NCBI GenBank assembly: GCA_034770075.1
Contig: CM068382.1
Span: 8,326,685 to 8,390,684, forward strand
Direction: 5' to 3'
Source: Aralia elata
Taxonomy: Eukaryota; Streptophyta; Magnoliopsida; Apiales; Araliaceae
Length of the DNA: 64,000 nucleotides
Part shown: in pieces, positions 1 through 11,701 of the stretch
Layout: each line of letters opens with the position of its first letter
Numbering within the stretch: position 1 is the first letter of the stretch
Notes under the pieces: model-generated
The model's database searches: none
Seen by the model: only the letters and a program-made list of their open reading frames with translations
Told to the model about the DNA's origin: nothing
Translations under genes and position numbers: made by a program

Positions 1-394
1 ATTGATTGGACCCTAGTGACCCGAATGGATTTGACCCGAACAAGATAAAGGAAAAAACATTGAAAAAAGTAGGGTTTCCCCCATGAGCAGTCGGCCTAGG
101 TCTCCCCATGAGCGGTCGACTAGTCTACTCCCCCTTTGGAGGGTCTTTTATATGTTCTCTCAACTAGGGTTCCATTATACAAATTTTCATTGTGGTTTTA
201 ATCATGATGACAACTATGTTAATATCATCGAGCTCTAAGTTTTGGTAGATAAAAATATGTAATTGGAAGGTCACTACTAAGTGAGACATAATGAAAACAA
301 AAATATTTGACGATCATTGTTCATAAAATATGCGAAACAAGTAATCCAACAGTTACAGAATATAGAACACGTGAATCCGACTTGGAATTTGCAC
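1..394. other. Intron sequence of the polymerase gene at the left edge
   Basis: No coding exon of the polymerase is readable here; the next exon must lie beyond the left edge. Around 79-130 a motif with ccccatgagc followed by a gtcg-containing stretch occurs twice about 26 bases apart, and the block is GC-richer than normal for these introns. This could be a transposon remnant, but no ends can be defined. Confidence 0.4.
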
Positions 395-3300
395 CTTGAG
401 GCCTTGGCTCCCTTGAGGCAGATAACTATCACGTTTGACCCAGGCAAAACAATCAAGATGGCAAGCAAACTTAGCACGACATTCCCCTTGATTCTTATCA
501 CATTGAAATCCTAGCTCCTGCAATTCAAAGGGACGAAGAGTTTACACAGTCCCATGAAACAAGTGCCTCCTATTAATCTTTTCAAAGACATGCAAATAAT
601 TGAAGTAGGCTATCGAAATTAAGTTCAAAACATAAACCAAAGTTCAAGGTAACAGCTTTAGAAACTATAGCAGCAGAAGAGCTTCTTGATGATTGAAAAC
701 TAAATGCAATTGTAATTAAGGTAAAAACAGCTCAAAAATCCACATAAGTCTTATAGTTGTTTGTTTACATACATGTAGTGGGTCAATGACAAAACAAATC
801 AGTACCCAGAACTACACATGTTCTTTTTCCAATCCCATATAAAAAATAAAACACAAGGCATGTAATTTACCATGCTGTAGCTAATGCTAGTCATAAAGCA
901 GTTAGTTCATGCAAAGTAAGTCATCTATTCCGATTGAAGTTAAATGTTCCTGCACAATGTATGCTCCAAGAACAATACATGCGTAGTATTCCCATTATTA
1001 TTTAATTCCTTCAACTTAACAGTAGCAACAATGGTTAACGGACAAAGAAGAGAAACGTAGAGAAATCTAGGCATATGATATATGGATGAAAGTGAAACTT
1101 GCTTGGTAAATAAACTTTATGATTTCGAAAAGAGTCATCTTTGTGCCAGTGTCAACAAACGAGCTTAAATGACATTAGTATACTTTTTGAGCCAACAGAA
1201 AATAGGTTGCCTACATCACTCATTCTAAACCCATGATGAGCTGCTCTGCTTTCAAGGAATGGCCAATCAAAAAAGTCACCATTGTATGTGACATAAATAC
1301 CAGGCTTCAACTCTTGCATGTGGTTAAACCAATGTCGAAGAAGCTCTTCCTGCAAAAAAAAAACAGAATATAAAGCAACCTAAAATAATTATCCATCTCA
1401 AAATCTACCAAAAAATTGGATTAAGATCCCCTCCATTACACATATCCCCCATTTTCTCCCAATATACATTTAGCGACACAAATATTGCTTTTAGCGACGC
1501 TTTCAGTGACACAATTATTTGTAACAAATTTTATTTTGTAGCTAAATGTAATATTTGTGTCACTGAATGTGTATTGGGAGAAATTGGAGGATAGGTGTAA
1601 TGGAGGGGATCCTAATCCTAAAATATTAATAGAAACTTTTACCTCATTTTTAACATTTATGACTTTAAAGCACCCTTCAAATTCTGGTTTTGGAGTGTAC
1701 TCCAAATCCTCTATATCTTCTCCAACACACTGAAGAAAATTTAACAGCATAGGAGTAATAAATATGCTTGTTAATGCACAGTTGTATCACTTGAACACAC
1801 TACAATCTAGTGAAATTCACAAAAGTGATGATTCATGCTTATGCAAACTTAACAGCAATAGCTGCCTTATAGGGAATGCACACAAAACATTACAAATATA
1901 ATTAAGCATGTCAATGAAGACTGCTAATCACCGAAGCATAATTAGCAAATTTTGGTTAGAGTAAGAAACATGCTTAAAGCATACAGCATAATACTAATTT
2001 GTTATAGGCTCATTATATAATGCTTGTAAGAAAATTAAGTATTTTGCATTAACCAGTATACCGTATTTCCTTCTCTTTGTTATTCCAATTTTTTAATTCC
2101 AAAATAAAGGATGAAGAGGTAATCTGAATAGTTTAAATTTCTCGATTGAATCCTCTGGGAAGGAGATGAGGGTATTACAAGCCAATACTTTAAAATCATT
2201 TAGTGTACAAAATATGATGCAGGCAAGCTAGTAAAGCTATAATATCCGTGAAAGAAATTAAAGAATAAAAATATAGATTTCACTAAATCATGTGCACCTC
2301 TCTGTTAATAATGAGATAACCCCGTCCATCAATCATATATGAAATCATCATTACTAAGTCATACTCTGCATCTGGAAATTTCAAAGGTAGCTTTGTGGTC
2401 TCAATATCAAAAGCACAGACATGAACTTCAGCACGTTGCAAGAGATCAGTCCTCCTTTCAAGCGTAACTCCGGCACTGGACACACTAACATCGTACCACT
2501 GCCCACACCTTACGTCTAAATAAAGTGAAGTTCAAAATGAGGCCATGAAAAAATTACAAACTTAAGCTTTTGCATCAAATAAATAATGAATATGAAATGT
2601 ATCACCTTTGTCAATGGCAAAGCGAACATGGTAAGGGACATCATACTCTCGCAAATCAGTTATGTAATCTATAAAATCTTGAGTCCGTTGTTTGCTGTAG
2701 ATCAGCACCAAAACCATCTCAAAATTGGAAGATTTTCACATTAACAGTGAGATACTAGATATAATCAATATGGAAATTAAGTATTTTCTCCACTACATTA
2801 GCAACTTAAAACATTTAATTACATGACATCCATACCTTTTCCCTATCAATATGGATTCATATGCTTCTGCAGCATCAAACTTTGCCTGGTTTCTTTCAAC
2901 AACATGCACTAAATCACTCTTCACGTGCATCAGTTGTTGGACAGTATCAAAAGATATCTTTAAATATGTTTTACGCAAGCCAGACAGATGGTTTTTCTGA
3001 AATGAGCATATGAAAAATAAGTATGCAGCATTCGTGAAACTTCTTCCGGATGTTCAACCATCTCACATATGCACAAAAAACAACAATGCCAACAATATAC
3101 ATGATCAACAATAAAATGTTAACATTTGATCCAGCACATTAATTTTGGAACCTAAGTTAAGAGCATGAAAAATGGCTTCTTAAACACTTTAATAGCCAAA
3201 AGAATTGACCTAAAGACTAAGCCAACTGAAATTTCATAAATTAGAACCAATTGCTATAAAATGACGTTCTCAATTACACTTAAAATAAGTAGCAAAAATA

Positions 3301-4020
3301 AAGAGAAGCAAAACAAAGTAGAAGTGCCTTACAAGATTAAGGTCTTCTTTATCTACAATCTCAATATCAGCAATTTGACCCTCGTATCGTCGCCTTAAAT
3401 ATGCATCAACATCCATTTCCATTTTATCCTATCATGTCAAAAACATTAAAACAGCTACTACTAACTAAAAAAACTCAACAAAAACTCAACTACACCAATA
3501 TAAAGCTACCATTTACATACCTTTGTGGCAACGTAAAAATAAGGCCTGAACTTGTACTTTGATTTAAAAGTAGAACCATCCTTTTTAATTTCGAAAAAAA
3601 AAATGTAGCAATCAGTAAATCAACAGCAAAACATTACCCAAAAGCAAAACCAAAAAAAAAAAAGTAAAGATAATTCCCGTACCTGGCAGACGAAATAAAG
3701 ATCTACACAACTATAGACCTTGCGAGTCTCTTGATCTTCCCATGATGACTACAATATTATACCCACACAAAAAAAAATTATGGGCTTTTTTCTGGGGTAT
3801 AAAAATCTTCTGAATTTAGGGGAAATTGAAGAGTGAAAAGAGAAAAATGACTTACGGAAGCGAATGTGAGTAACCATCCGAGGCGCTTATCGCCTTCTGT
3901 GAATAGATCGTAGCCGAGCTTGGATTCGAGTTTTTCTTCAGCTGTGAGGATGAGCTTTTGCTTTTTGGAAATCCTTGAGTCTCGCCGGTAGTCTTGTTTT
4001 CGAAAATCGCCGGCGTTCAT
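395..4020 (-). CDS. POL2A: DNA polymerase epsilon catalytic subunit, N-terminal 400 residues (partial)
   Basis: Catalytic subunit of the leading-strand replicase, acting in the nucleus. Ten coding exons on the minus strand: 3856-4020, 3683-3748, 3521-3580, 3333-3428, 2836-2996, 2606-2694, 2298-2515, 1643-1729, 1215-1349 and 395-517. All have GT-AG borders and join without a frame break into 400 codons. They cover the N-terminal domain and the start of the 3'-5' exonuclease domain. Exo I is seen as AFDIETTKLP near residue 248 and Exo II as TYNGDFFDWPF near residue 335, so both acidic motifs are intact. Family members are about 2,200 residues long; the polymerase and C-terminal regions lie outside the window. 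The ATG at 4020 gives the plant-type start MNAGDFRKQD. An E2F-like site lies about 110 bases upstream. The intron between exons 8 and 9 carries a MITE. Identification is firm; the downstream part cannot be judged. Confidence 0.95.
1418..1618. mobile_element. MITE with long terminal inverted repeats in a polymerase epsilon intron
   Basis: The left end ggattaagatcccctccatt and the right end, read in reverse as ggattaggatcccctccatt, match over about 65 bases, giving a foldback of 201 bases. The flanking 9-mers (caaaaaatt and taaaatatt) agree at 7 of 9 positions, which fits an aged Mutator-type target duplication. The same terminal sequence occurs at 32253, so this is a repeat family. The interior contains tttagcgac motifs. 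It lies in the intron between exons 8 and 9 and does not touch a splice site. Confidence 0.8.
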
Positions 4021-5500
4021 GGTTTGATTGAACGGTGATGGAAAATCGGAGAGAGAATGGTTTCAGATTCAGAGGAAGGATATTGTGACCACCGACTACT
4101 GAGAGAGGCGGGACTGTGGAATAAGGATTTTCCCGCGCTTGGTCACTCCCATTTCTCTTATTTTATTTTATTTTTAAAAAAAAATTGTACTCTCCTCCTA
4201 TCCAAAATACACTTTACGATTAATTTTAATTTAAAAATATAGTTAATTTCTAAAAGAACTATATTAATATTAAATTTTAGAAAATATTATTTATAATTTT
4301 TAGAATTATATTTTCTAAATTGAATGAATTTTAAATTTAAAAATATATGTGTGTGTAATGCCATGTAACTTTACTCTGATAAATAAGTTTTTGCGTGTTT
4401 TTTTGAAATAATATTTTGGTGACAAAAAATTATATACAAAAAGATAATATAATATAATATAAATGATAGTTATTAATTATAATCATTACGAAGGAGTTCA
4501 TATACGATAAAACATTTACTAATTATAATTCTACACATTATTTTATATATAATTATTTAGTAACCATATTTATGACCTTAATATTTCTCATTTTTTTCAT
4601 CTCCTTACCAATGAACAATGCATCCTTTTCTATGTTAAGGTCAGCTCATTTTTTTTCCTACATACAAATTGATATGTGACAACTCTTCAATAAAATACTT
4701 TATACATTTGAATTGAAATATTAGAATGAAATAATTTTTTAATATCTTAAGTATATGGTGATGATAGTGCGATAAGATAACATAATTATGTTATTTATTC
4801 ATTTTATTATAATGAAACTCATTCTATTACTTTTCCACTATATCTAATATATAAAGTCAGAGGGATACTTTTGGCCTAAATAATTAGTTTTTGAAAATGC
4901 CCTTCAAATTTTAAGATAATTCTTATTTTGTCTGTTTAATATTATTTTTTCTATCTTTTTATTTAATCTTTTAAATTTTATAAAATTTATATTTTACTCT
5001 GTTGAATACTAGTAAAAATATTTGAGATTAATTTTTATTCCATCGATATAATCACCAAATATATATATTTTCTCGTTTTATTCATTTTTTAATTCTATTT
5101 TGAAGATTGCTACCATGATCACCAAACACATCCTTAATTCAATTTTGAATAATTCTAGGGCGACATTTCCCTTAGCGACATTTTAGCGAATTTTTTTTTT
5201 TTTTTTGGTTTTTTTTTGTTATGACTCCCAAATAATTTATATGATTTATTGGTATAATTTTTTTTTTAAAAAAACAGTGATTTAAGTGTGATTTGGATAC
5301 ATATACAAAACATAACCACCTTGATCATTTTCTGTCGGCTCTTTATAAAACATGAAGTCGATTTTGACTTTGTTGCCCCAACGGCTAACCAGCCCAGACT
5401 TAAGGCTTGGCCCGGCCCATAGTATATTAGACTATTGGGAGTGTCTGAAATATGGAACCAAGTGAAGGTTAAAATTGGGATATAAGAAAATATAGGGTAG
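4021..5500. other. Divergent intergenic region between POL2A and the P2 gene
   Basis: Head-to-head spacer serving as the promoter region for both genes. It is AT-rich from about 4150 to 5160, with no convincing coding sequence. A poly-T run with agcgac-type motifs lies at 5160-5215 and may be a transposon scar. Only the two ends carry recognisable promoter elements, listed separately. Confidence 0.6.
4129..4136 (+). promoter_or_regulatory. E2F-type site upstream of POL2A
   Basis: The octamer tttcccgc matches the E2F consensus TTTSSCGC and lies about 110 bases upstream of the polymerase start codon. A second GC-rich ggcggga lies at about 4107. E2F sites are the usual S-phase control of plant replication genes, so the position makes sense; binding itself is inferred. 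Confidence 0.6.
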
Positions 5501-5534
5501 AACCCTAGATATACACATGTACATATAAACCCTA
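5391..5534 (+). promoter_or_regulatory. Site II elements and telo-box of the P2 ribosomal protein promoter
   Basis: Two site II motifs (agccca at 5391-5396 and ggccca at 5414-5419, i.e. TGGGCT and TGGGCC on the other strand) are followed by aaccctag near 5501 and a full telo-box aaacccta at 5527-5534. This pairing is the known promoter signature of plant ribosomal protein and translation genes. A 5'-UTR leader follows from about 5500, with an intron at 5612-5702 (donor gtaagt, acceptor ggcag). Confidence 0.65.
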
Positions 5535-5715
5535 GAGGAAGAAGCAGCACCAGCAGCAGAATCTCCGATCCAAGCGTTGGAAAGCCTTTTCTCTGAATCA
5601 AAATCTCCACAGTAAGTAATTTCTCTGTATATATATAATATTAGACTAATATAGTAGATGGTTTTTTGAGTCCATCTGATTGTAATTTTGTTTTGGGGGC
5701 AGATATCAACTCAGA

Positions 5716-8191
5716 ATGAAGGTGGTTGCTGCTTATTTGTTGGCTGTTTTGGGTGGTAACACCACTCCAACTGCAGATGATTTGAAGAATATTCTCGGTT
5801 CAGGTACATTTTTTTTTTCTTTTCTTTTTTTTTTTGTAAATAATTTTATATATTTTTATCAATTACCTTATGATTAGAATTATCATGTATGTATTTTATA
5901 CTGTATTTTTATTTTATGTTATTTTTCAAGCATGCATGTATGTGCGTGTAGTATGTTAAACATTTATTCTGCTTTATACATATATGGACATTAAGGCATT
6001 GTTTGGAAATTGAAGAACTTATATGTAAAAGTGGGTTATTTATGTATTTATATATTTTATAGGGACAGAAATCAGGAAAATAAGCAGGACACATTGTATT
6101 TGAGCATATTTTTTAATAAAGAGGTTGAAAAGTTTGAGATTATATATTTCTGTTTGTATGTTTTTTGTTTTTCTTTGGGTTTCTGAGTGCTTGGAATTTC
6201 TTTTTCGTATACTTGGGTGCTTCTTAGTTTGTAAGTAATAGGTATGATTGCTGAAATTGTTATTTTGGCTGTTTGGCGTAAGTTTGTTCATTTGGCGTAG
6301 TCAATTTATATAATTTATTTACCAGTATTGGTTTAAGTGTTTATGCTTTAGACATTATGTTGCCTTTATCATTCCTTGGATGTCTAAGACGTTACGACAG
6401 TCTGTTGCAAGTGTATATAGATATCGTAGTATTTGTTTTCTAATTCAATTTAGAGCTGGGGCCTGTGATGATGATTAATAAAAGGCTTGTTTCTCAGAAA
6501 CATTTGCAGTGACCGCCTGAGATCTTTCGCCTTCACCAGGCTTGAGAGATTATGCTGCCTTGATCCTTACTTGGATGTCTGAGACTCCACAGATTCTCTC
6601 CCAAACCCTCTGTCTCCCTCTATATGGTTATGTTTGATAATTTGCTTTTCTTTTTGTATATTAACTGCAATTGTAAATTTTGAGATATATTTGTATTGTT
6701 TTTTTTAGAAACACACATTTTAACTAATCCAAAAATAAAAGGCACATTTTACATTTACATTAGCATGAAGAAATAAATACGTGTTTGGCGTAAATGGAAT
6801 TATAATGATTGTTTTATTTGTTTCTTAGGGGATTGTCTGCCCCTCTGGCATGATTTTAATTGATTTAGGGATGAACAAGTCCCTGAAATGCAAATTTTCT
6901 CCGTCTTTTTCACTTTGTCAGCTTTCCTAGTATTATGTATTGCTGATCATTAGTGGGTGGAACATTTTATTGTCATCATTTCCAAAACTCAATTGCTATT
7001 TGACCAAAATGCTTAATCATAGCAATTGTCTGTGTTGTGGTTTTGCTCGTGTTTGATATTTTGGCTATTTTTGTATTGAGTTTCTTTCTAGGGGTCAATG
7101 ATGAGAAATCCAAAGGCTTGTTTCTCAGAAACGTTCGCAGTGGCCGCCTAAGATCTTTCGCCTTCGCCAGGCTTGAGAGATTATGCTGCTTCAATCCTTC
7201 CTTGGATGTCTGAGACTTGAAATTTTGTTATGTTCTATATCATGTCATTTGGATTTATCGTTGAACTGATTGACTTGCTCGTCGCTTTTTAGATATCAAA
7301 AAAATACTGAACAATGCATCATTTAAATTTGTCTAATGTTTCTCATATTTCCATTATCTAGCATTTTGCACTTGATAGCTATTGAGACTATTTTGATGTG
7401 ATTTTGCATTTTGCACATAATGTTGTATTTATTCATTTATTGTGCTTCCTGTGTGAATATTGTATTGCTGATAATCAGTGTCATTCTTGGGTCCGAGGCT
7501 CATTGGCTTTGTGCTTTTGGTGCTATAATATGCTTATACTGGCTTTGTCTGGATACTCGAACTACGGCTAGTTTTAAACTTGTTTGACTTGTTTTTGCTG
7601 TGTTAGCATTTATGTGTTTTTTTTTAATACAAAATATACTAGTTGGTGTGTTTTGCTTGCCTAAGTTGGATATGTGGAATGGTGATACTTGATATCCTTT
7701 ACCTCTTCCTTTTTGTTTTTATGCACGGGTTGCAGTTGTCTTGACAAAATGAACTTTTTGATGTATTGCAGTTGGAGCAGATGCTGATGATGATAGGATT
7801 GAGTTGCTATTGTCTGAGGTTAAGGGAAAGGATATCACAGAACTGATTGCATCTGGAAGGGAGAAGTTGGCTTCAGTCCCTTCTGGTGGTGGCGGTGGTG
7901 TTGCTGTTGCTGCAGCAGCAACTGCCGGTGGGGGTGGTGGAGCTGCCGCTCCTGCTGCTGAGGCCAAAAAGGAGGAGAAAGTTGAAGAGAAAGAGGAGTC
8001 TGATGACGTAAGCCTTCTTTTTGGTGCTGACCTTGCAAACTGAATTTAGGACTCATTTCAGTATTTATTTGCTGGCTACACAAATTTAAACTCCATAATA
8101 AGAACATTTAGAACAATATGACATGATTTTTATAATCTGACTTTTCTGTTAAATTTTGTTGCAGGATATGGGCTTCAGTCTCTTTGACTAA
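5716..8191 (+). CDS. RPP2: 60S acidic ribosomal protein P2
   Basis: Stalk protein of the large ribosomal subunit, which helps recruit elongation factors. Three coding exons (5716-5803, 7772-8007, 8165-8191) encode 116 residues, the usual size. The N-terminus MKVVAAYLLAVLGGN and following PTADDLKNIL helix are the P2 dimerisation domain. A Gly/Ala-rich hinge (residues about 65-90) and a Lys/Glu-rich acidic stretch follow. The protein ends in DDDMGFSLFD, the conserved tail also bound by ribosome-inactivating factors. A further intron in the 5' UTR (5612-5702) precedes the ATG. The first coding-region intron is nearly 2 kb and contains two U14-like snoRNAs plus a decayed copy, so the gene likely acts as a snoRNA host. 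P2 rather than P1 or P3 is supported by the N-terminal sequence. Confidence 0.95.
6340..6392 (+). pseudogene. Decayed 3' part of a U14 snoRNA copy
   Basis: This stretch repeats the 3' third of the two complete copies downstream: a tatg-ttgcctt segment, then attccttggatgtct. The box D position reads ctaa instead of ctga, and no box C is visible at the expected distance upstream. It is probably a broken third member of the intronic cluster. Confidence 0.55.
6461..6588 (+). ncRNA. U14: U14-like box C/D snoRNA, copy 1
   Basis: Box C gtgatga is at 6465-6471 and box D ctga at 6579-6582, giving an RNA of about 125 bases. Between them lie the two segments that mark U14 across eukaryotes: a cattcgcagt-like block (here catttgcagt) and an upstream-of-box-D block ending ttggatgtctgag. 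Both pair with 18S rRNA in known U14, which acts in 18S processing and 2'-O-methylation. The RNA lies in the sense strand of the P2 intron and shares most of its length with the copy at 7093. The one-base change in the first block makes it the less canonical copy. Confidence 0.8.
7093..7219 (+). ncRNA. U14: U14-like box C/D snoRNA, copy 2
   Basis: Box C atgatga lies at 7098-7104 and box D ctga at 7210-7213. The conserved blocks gttcgcagt and ttccttggatgtctga fit U14 better than those of copy 1. A short terminal stem is possible between ggtc before box C and gac after box D. The interior (ggcttgtttctcagaaac, and a long block around gatctttcgcctt) is shared with copy 1. It lies in the same intron as copy 1, about 510 bases before the 3' splice site. 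Confidence 0.85.
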
Positions 8192-11100
8192 GTTGAGTGT
8201 TGGTATGAAGAACTCCCTTCTGAAGTCGCCCTTTAGTTTGGTGTAGAAGGCTTTTTTGATTCTCTACTATATTTGATTATGATATTATCATTTGTAGTCA
8301 CCCAAGTGAAAATTGAAGATATAAATGTCAAAGTTTGAGTAAATCTTTTGACAGATGGTGAATTTCATTGTTGCCTTCTACTGTGGTGCTAGTTATTGCC
8401 TGAGGTGTTATTTTTATTTTTTCATTTCTCTGCCTTGATACAGTTGTAGTTTTTAATGATAACATCCTTTCTAACCTTTTTTGTAGTTTTTCATGACAAG
8501 CTTTCTATCCCTTTTTTCTGAGTCAGCTCAAAATCGATAGTAGCCTATCATTGTAATTGAAAATTTGCAATGATGATTTTGTTATTTTTTAAAATAAAGT
8601 TGAGGCAGAGTTCCACAAGAACAGAAGAAGATTATTGACATGTAAAACATATTATGAAATGTATATAGAATTTGGTATATATACAGGATAGGAGAGTGAA
8701 GATTCAATTTGCGAGATGGCTTCAGCAAACGAGGGGGCCTGTAAATGAAAGGAGTTATAAATTCTACATAAATTGGTCTACCGTCACCAACACTGCCTGA
8801 ATCTGTATCACCAAACTCCTTTGAGCGACATCACCGTGAATAATTTACCATCTTTATTCCATAAAAAGTTTCATTTGATTTTCACTCTTTTTTTTCCTCA
8901 CTAAAATCTGTATCACCAAACTCCTTTGAGCGACATCCCCGTGAATAATTTACTATCTAAAAGTTAAATTTGATTTTTACAGATTTTTTTCTAGTACTCT
9001 ACTTAGTAATGCTTTCTAAGTAGATTGTAAACACGTCCCAAGTCTTTGCTACATTAGATGCTTGCGAAATGCAAGCAACATGCATTTTAACCTCCACACA
9101 CACAGAGAGAGATCTGTTTCTTTGTTCCAGGCCTCCAAGGGAATAGCCAGAAGGCTGCAAACATAATATTTGTAGAAACTCTTCTAATTTATAAATACAC
9201 AAATATAGATACTTTGTTGCCATAGCAGTACTTATAAACAACATGCACCATTCTTTTCTATTTTTTTTTTTGGAAAACAAAAAAGAACATAAAAATATAC
9301 AATCTTGCAGTGCAATATTGCCTTGAGAAACTATGTTGTCATCGCCATCTTAATTACAGCAGGAGCACAAATGGGGAGCGAGAGAGAAAAGGGTTGGGGT
9401 TTATTTGGTGAAATCATGACCTGGGCACACCATTTGAAACTTGAGAACTTAATAGCTGTGAGTCGGGGTGGAGGGAATGGAGAGGGTCTAAGACCAGGGT
9501 TGGAGGGTCCATGTCTTGCCAGAGAATCAACAACACCATCAGTAACATAGTTTCCACTAAAAGCAAAATTGAAACTTAACAATATATATATATAGGTAAA
9601 ATTGATAATGTATTTATTTGGAACTTGAAACTTGATTATACTAAAACTTCAAATCTCAAAAATAGTGATTAAAAAAAAGAAAGAAGAGAAAAAGAACTTA
9701 GAATAAACTTAGTTATCAAACCTGAATAAACTTAGTTATCAAACCTACTTGTACAATTTAAGATCACTAATTATAACTTACAAGACAAAATTCCTGAAAT
9801 GCTCAAGTAAATAAGATAGAAGTTACTTTTACTGATTCCCTCTGAAGTATTCCAAAGAGCAGATAGGATAACAAACCTTGAGCAAGTGCAGATGAGTAAA
9901 GGTTAACCTTCTTCAGATTTCATTTGTCATACATCCACGTCACATAGCAGCAACCACCTAACAAGGAACAACATCTAGATTCTTGAGCAAGTGATTGAAC
10001 AGGGTGACCATCCACACCCAGTATAACAAATATTTTAACAAATCAAGTAACATAAGAAATATTCTCATCATGATTTTTTGCAAGACCTTGTTGTCAGAGT
10101 TATATTATAAGACTTCCTTTGGTGTGCAGCAAAAGTCCATTCAAAAGAATTAGTGTCACAAAAAATGAAAGGGTAAAAGAACTAGTGTTGAAGCTATGCA
10201 TTTTGTTCACTTGGATATCTCTTTTCTTTTCTTTGGTCTGGGGTGGTGGAGGCAGAATTAAATTCATAAATGTATTGGCGAGGACATATGACATGATTGT
10301 GGACTCAGAAGGGGCATATGACATATTCAATGGTGCTCTAGGTTCGATGGCTAATTCTATGTTCTCTAGCGGTGATGTTGAGTGCTGCTACATACAAGGA
10401 TAGTCTATGCTTTCTAGCAGTGACGTTCAGTTCTGATTATATTGTTTACTTATTTGTTGATTTGATGATTGTGAATGATTTGTTGTTGATGGGTTTTGTA
10501 AGAAGGTTAATTAGAAGTTGCTACGGAGAAAGTTTGTTAAAATTTGATGTAATGAACAATGTCTATCTTTGTCTATGATCCTATGTACTTGGGGATGTAG
10601 TTTGGCATCAAGGCACTTCTAAAAATTTCAGTTGGGGTGTACTGTAATACAATATGGGTATAAATGGATAATGAAAGTAAAACAATTAAGGTGCTACAAG
10701 CTTTTTGCTTCATGAGAAGTGTAGTGATTTTCCTTGAATTTATTTTTACTACATAGGTCATAATATAGGTCAAATGTTTCATATCCGTGCACCCAAAAAG
10801 ACCTGTTTGAATTGATTGGTTCGGATCAGGTCAATTCCACACGACCTGGTTGACTAAATGTGTTACATGGGGCCTGGGGGAGTTTCTGACACAATTAATT
10901 AACAGTGCCAACCCATTTATCCTAAAATGTACAACTTTTGACACAATATGAGCCCACTTAACATGACACAACTGACATATCTATTCTGTAGGAGACTTAC
11001 TTTGTTTACTCAGACGCAAATCAATATCAAAAGATCCACAAAAAGGAACTGAATTCATGGTTGACAGGTACTCGAACAATTCTTATCCTATTGTACGTTT

Positions 11101-11701
11101 ACGCAGGCAGAACTTAACTTTACAAAATATGCAAATCAATGCTTCCACTTGCCAAGATTTGAGCTTATATGTTAAGAAAGCAACTACATTCTGCATCACC
11201 AAAGTGTACATGCAATTCCTTAGATCTTCTTTTCCTTTCTGCTTGTTAATTTTCCTTTACTTCCATTATATCCAATGCATGTTTATGGATTGTTGTTCAC
11301 TTAATAGGACAAACATAGTACTATTGAAATGCGGTTGGCAACAAGAAACTTAAAAAACAAGAGTGACAGATGGCAAATTAGAAGCCACTTTATCAGCTCA
11401 GTAGCTTCTTCTTGAAGAGTTATCCAGGTATTCTAAGCTAACTCAAGTCCGTCACGTTTTCAATTGTATCCTACACTCTACATTTCTAGTTTTAGAGGCA
11501 TCTAGTCCTCTCTGGTTTCTCTTTCATATATATAAAGATACTCTCAGCTCCTAGATACTAGATGGAAGCTCAGTCAAGTAACAGCATAAAACAAATTAAC
11601 TCTGTCAAAGTCACATTACAAGGTACCTGATGAGATATATCTCAAGCCAATCACTGCGAATAAGCATCTCCAACAATATTGGACAGATCATAGGATAGCC
11701 T
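8192..11701. other. Intergenic region between P2 and CYP71
   Basis: It starts with the P2 3' UTR. No gene is recognisable. The open frames at 9000-9600 and 10100-10580 resemble no family and lack supporting context. A tandem duplication at 8800-8975 is listed separately. The right end should contain the 3' UTR of the minus-strand CYP71 gene. Confidence 0.55.
8800..8975. repeat. Tandem duplication, 105-base period
   Basis: A block beginning aatctgtatcaccaaactcc and continuing through tgagcgacat and gtgaataattta occurs at 8800 and again at 8905. The two copies differ at only a few positions over about 54 bases; the spacer is T-rich. No function is suggested. Confidence 0.8.

Noticed and set aside
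277..501. Open frame of 74 codons on the minus strand
   Set aside because: It is a shifted frame over polymerase exon 395-517; the true frame reads the conserved ELGFQCD...SQGLK segment.
4187..4260. tactctcctcctatcc sequence like a Stowaway end
   Set aside because: No inverted partner end was found within a reasonable distance.
6976..7194. Open frame on the minus strand in the P2 intron
   Set aside because: It lies antisense across the U14 snoRNA, which explains the sequence conservation.
9331..9582. Open frame containing VVDSLARHG, similar to LINE RNase H endings
   Set aside because: The match is too short and no other LINE motif is nearby.
10119..10578. Two overlapping plus-strand open frames
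   Set aside because: No recognisable motif or splice context; composition looks intronic or intergenic.
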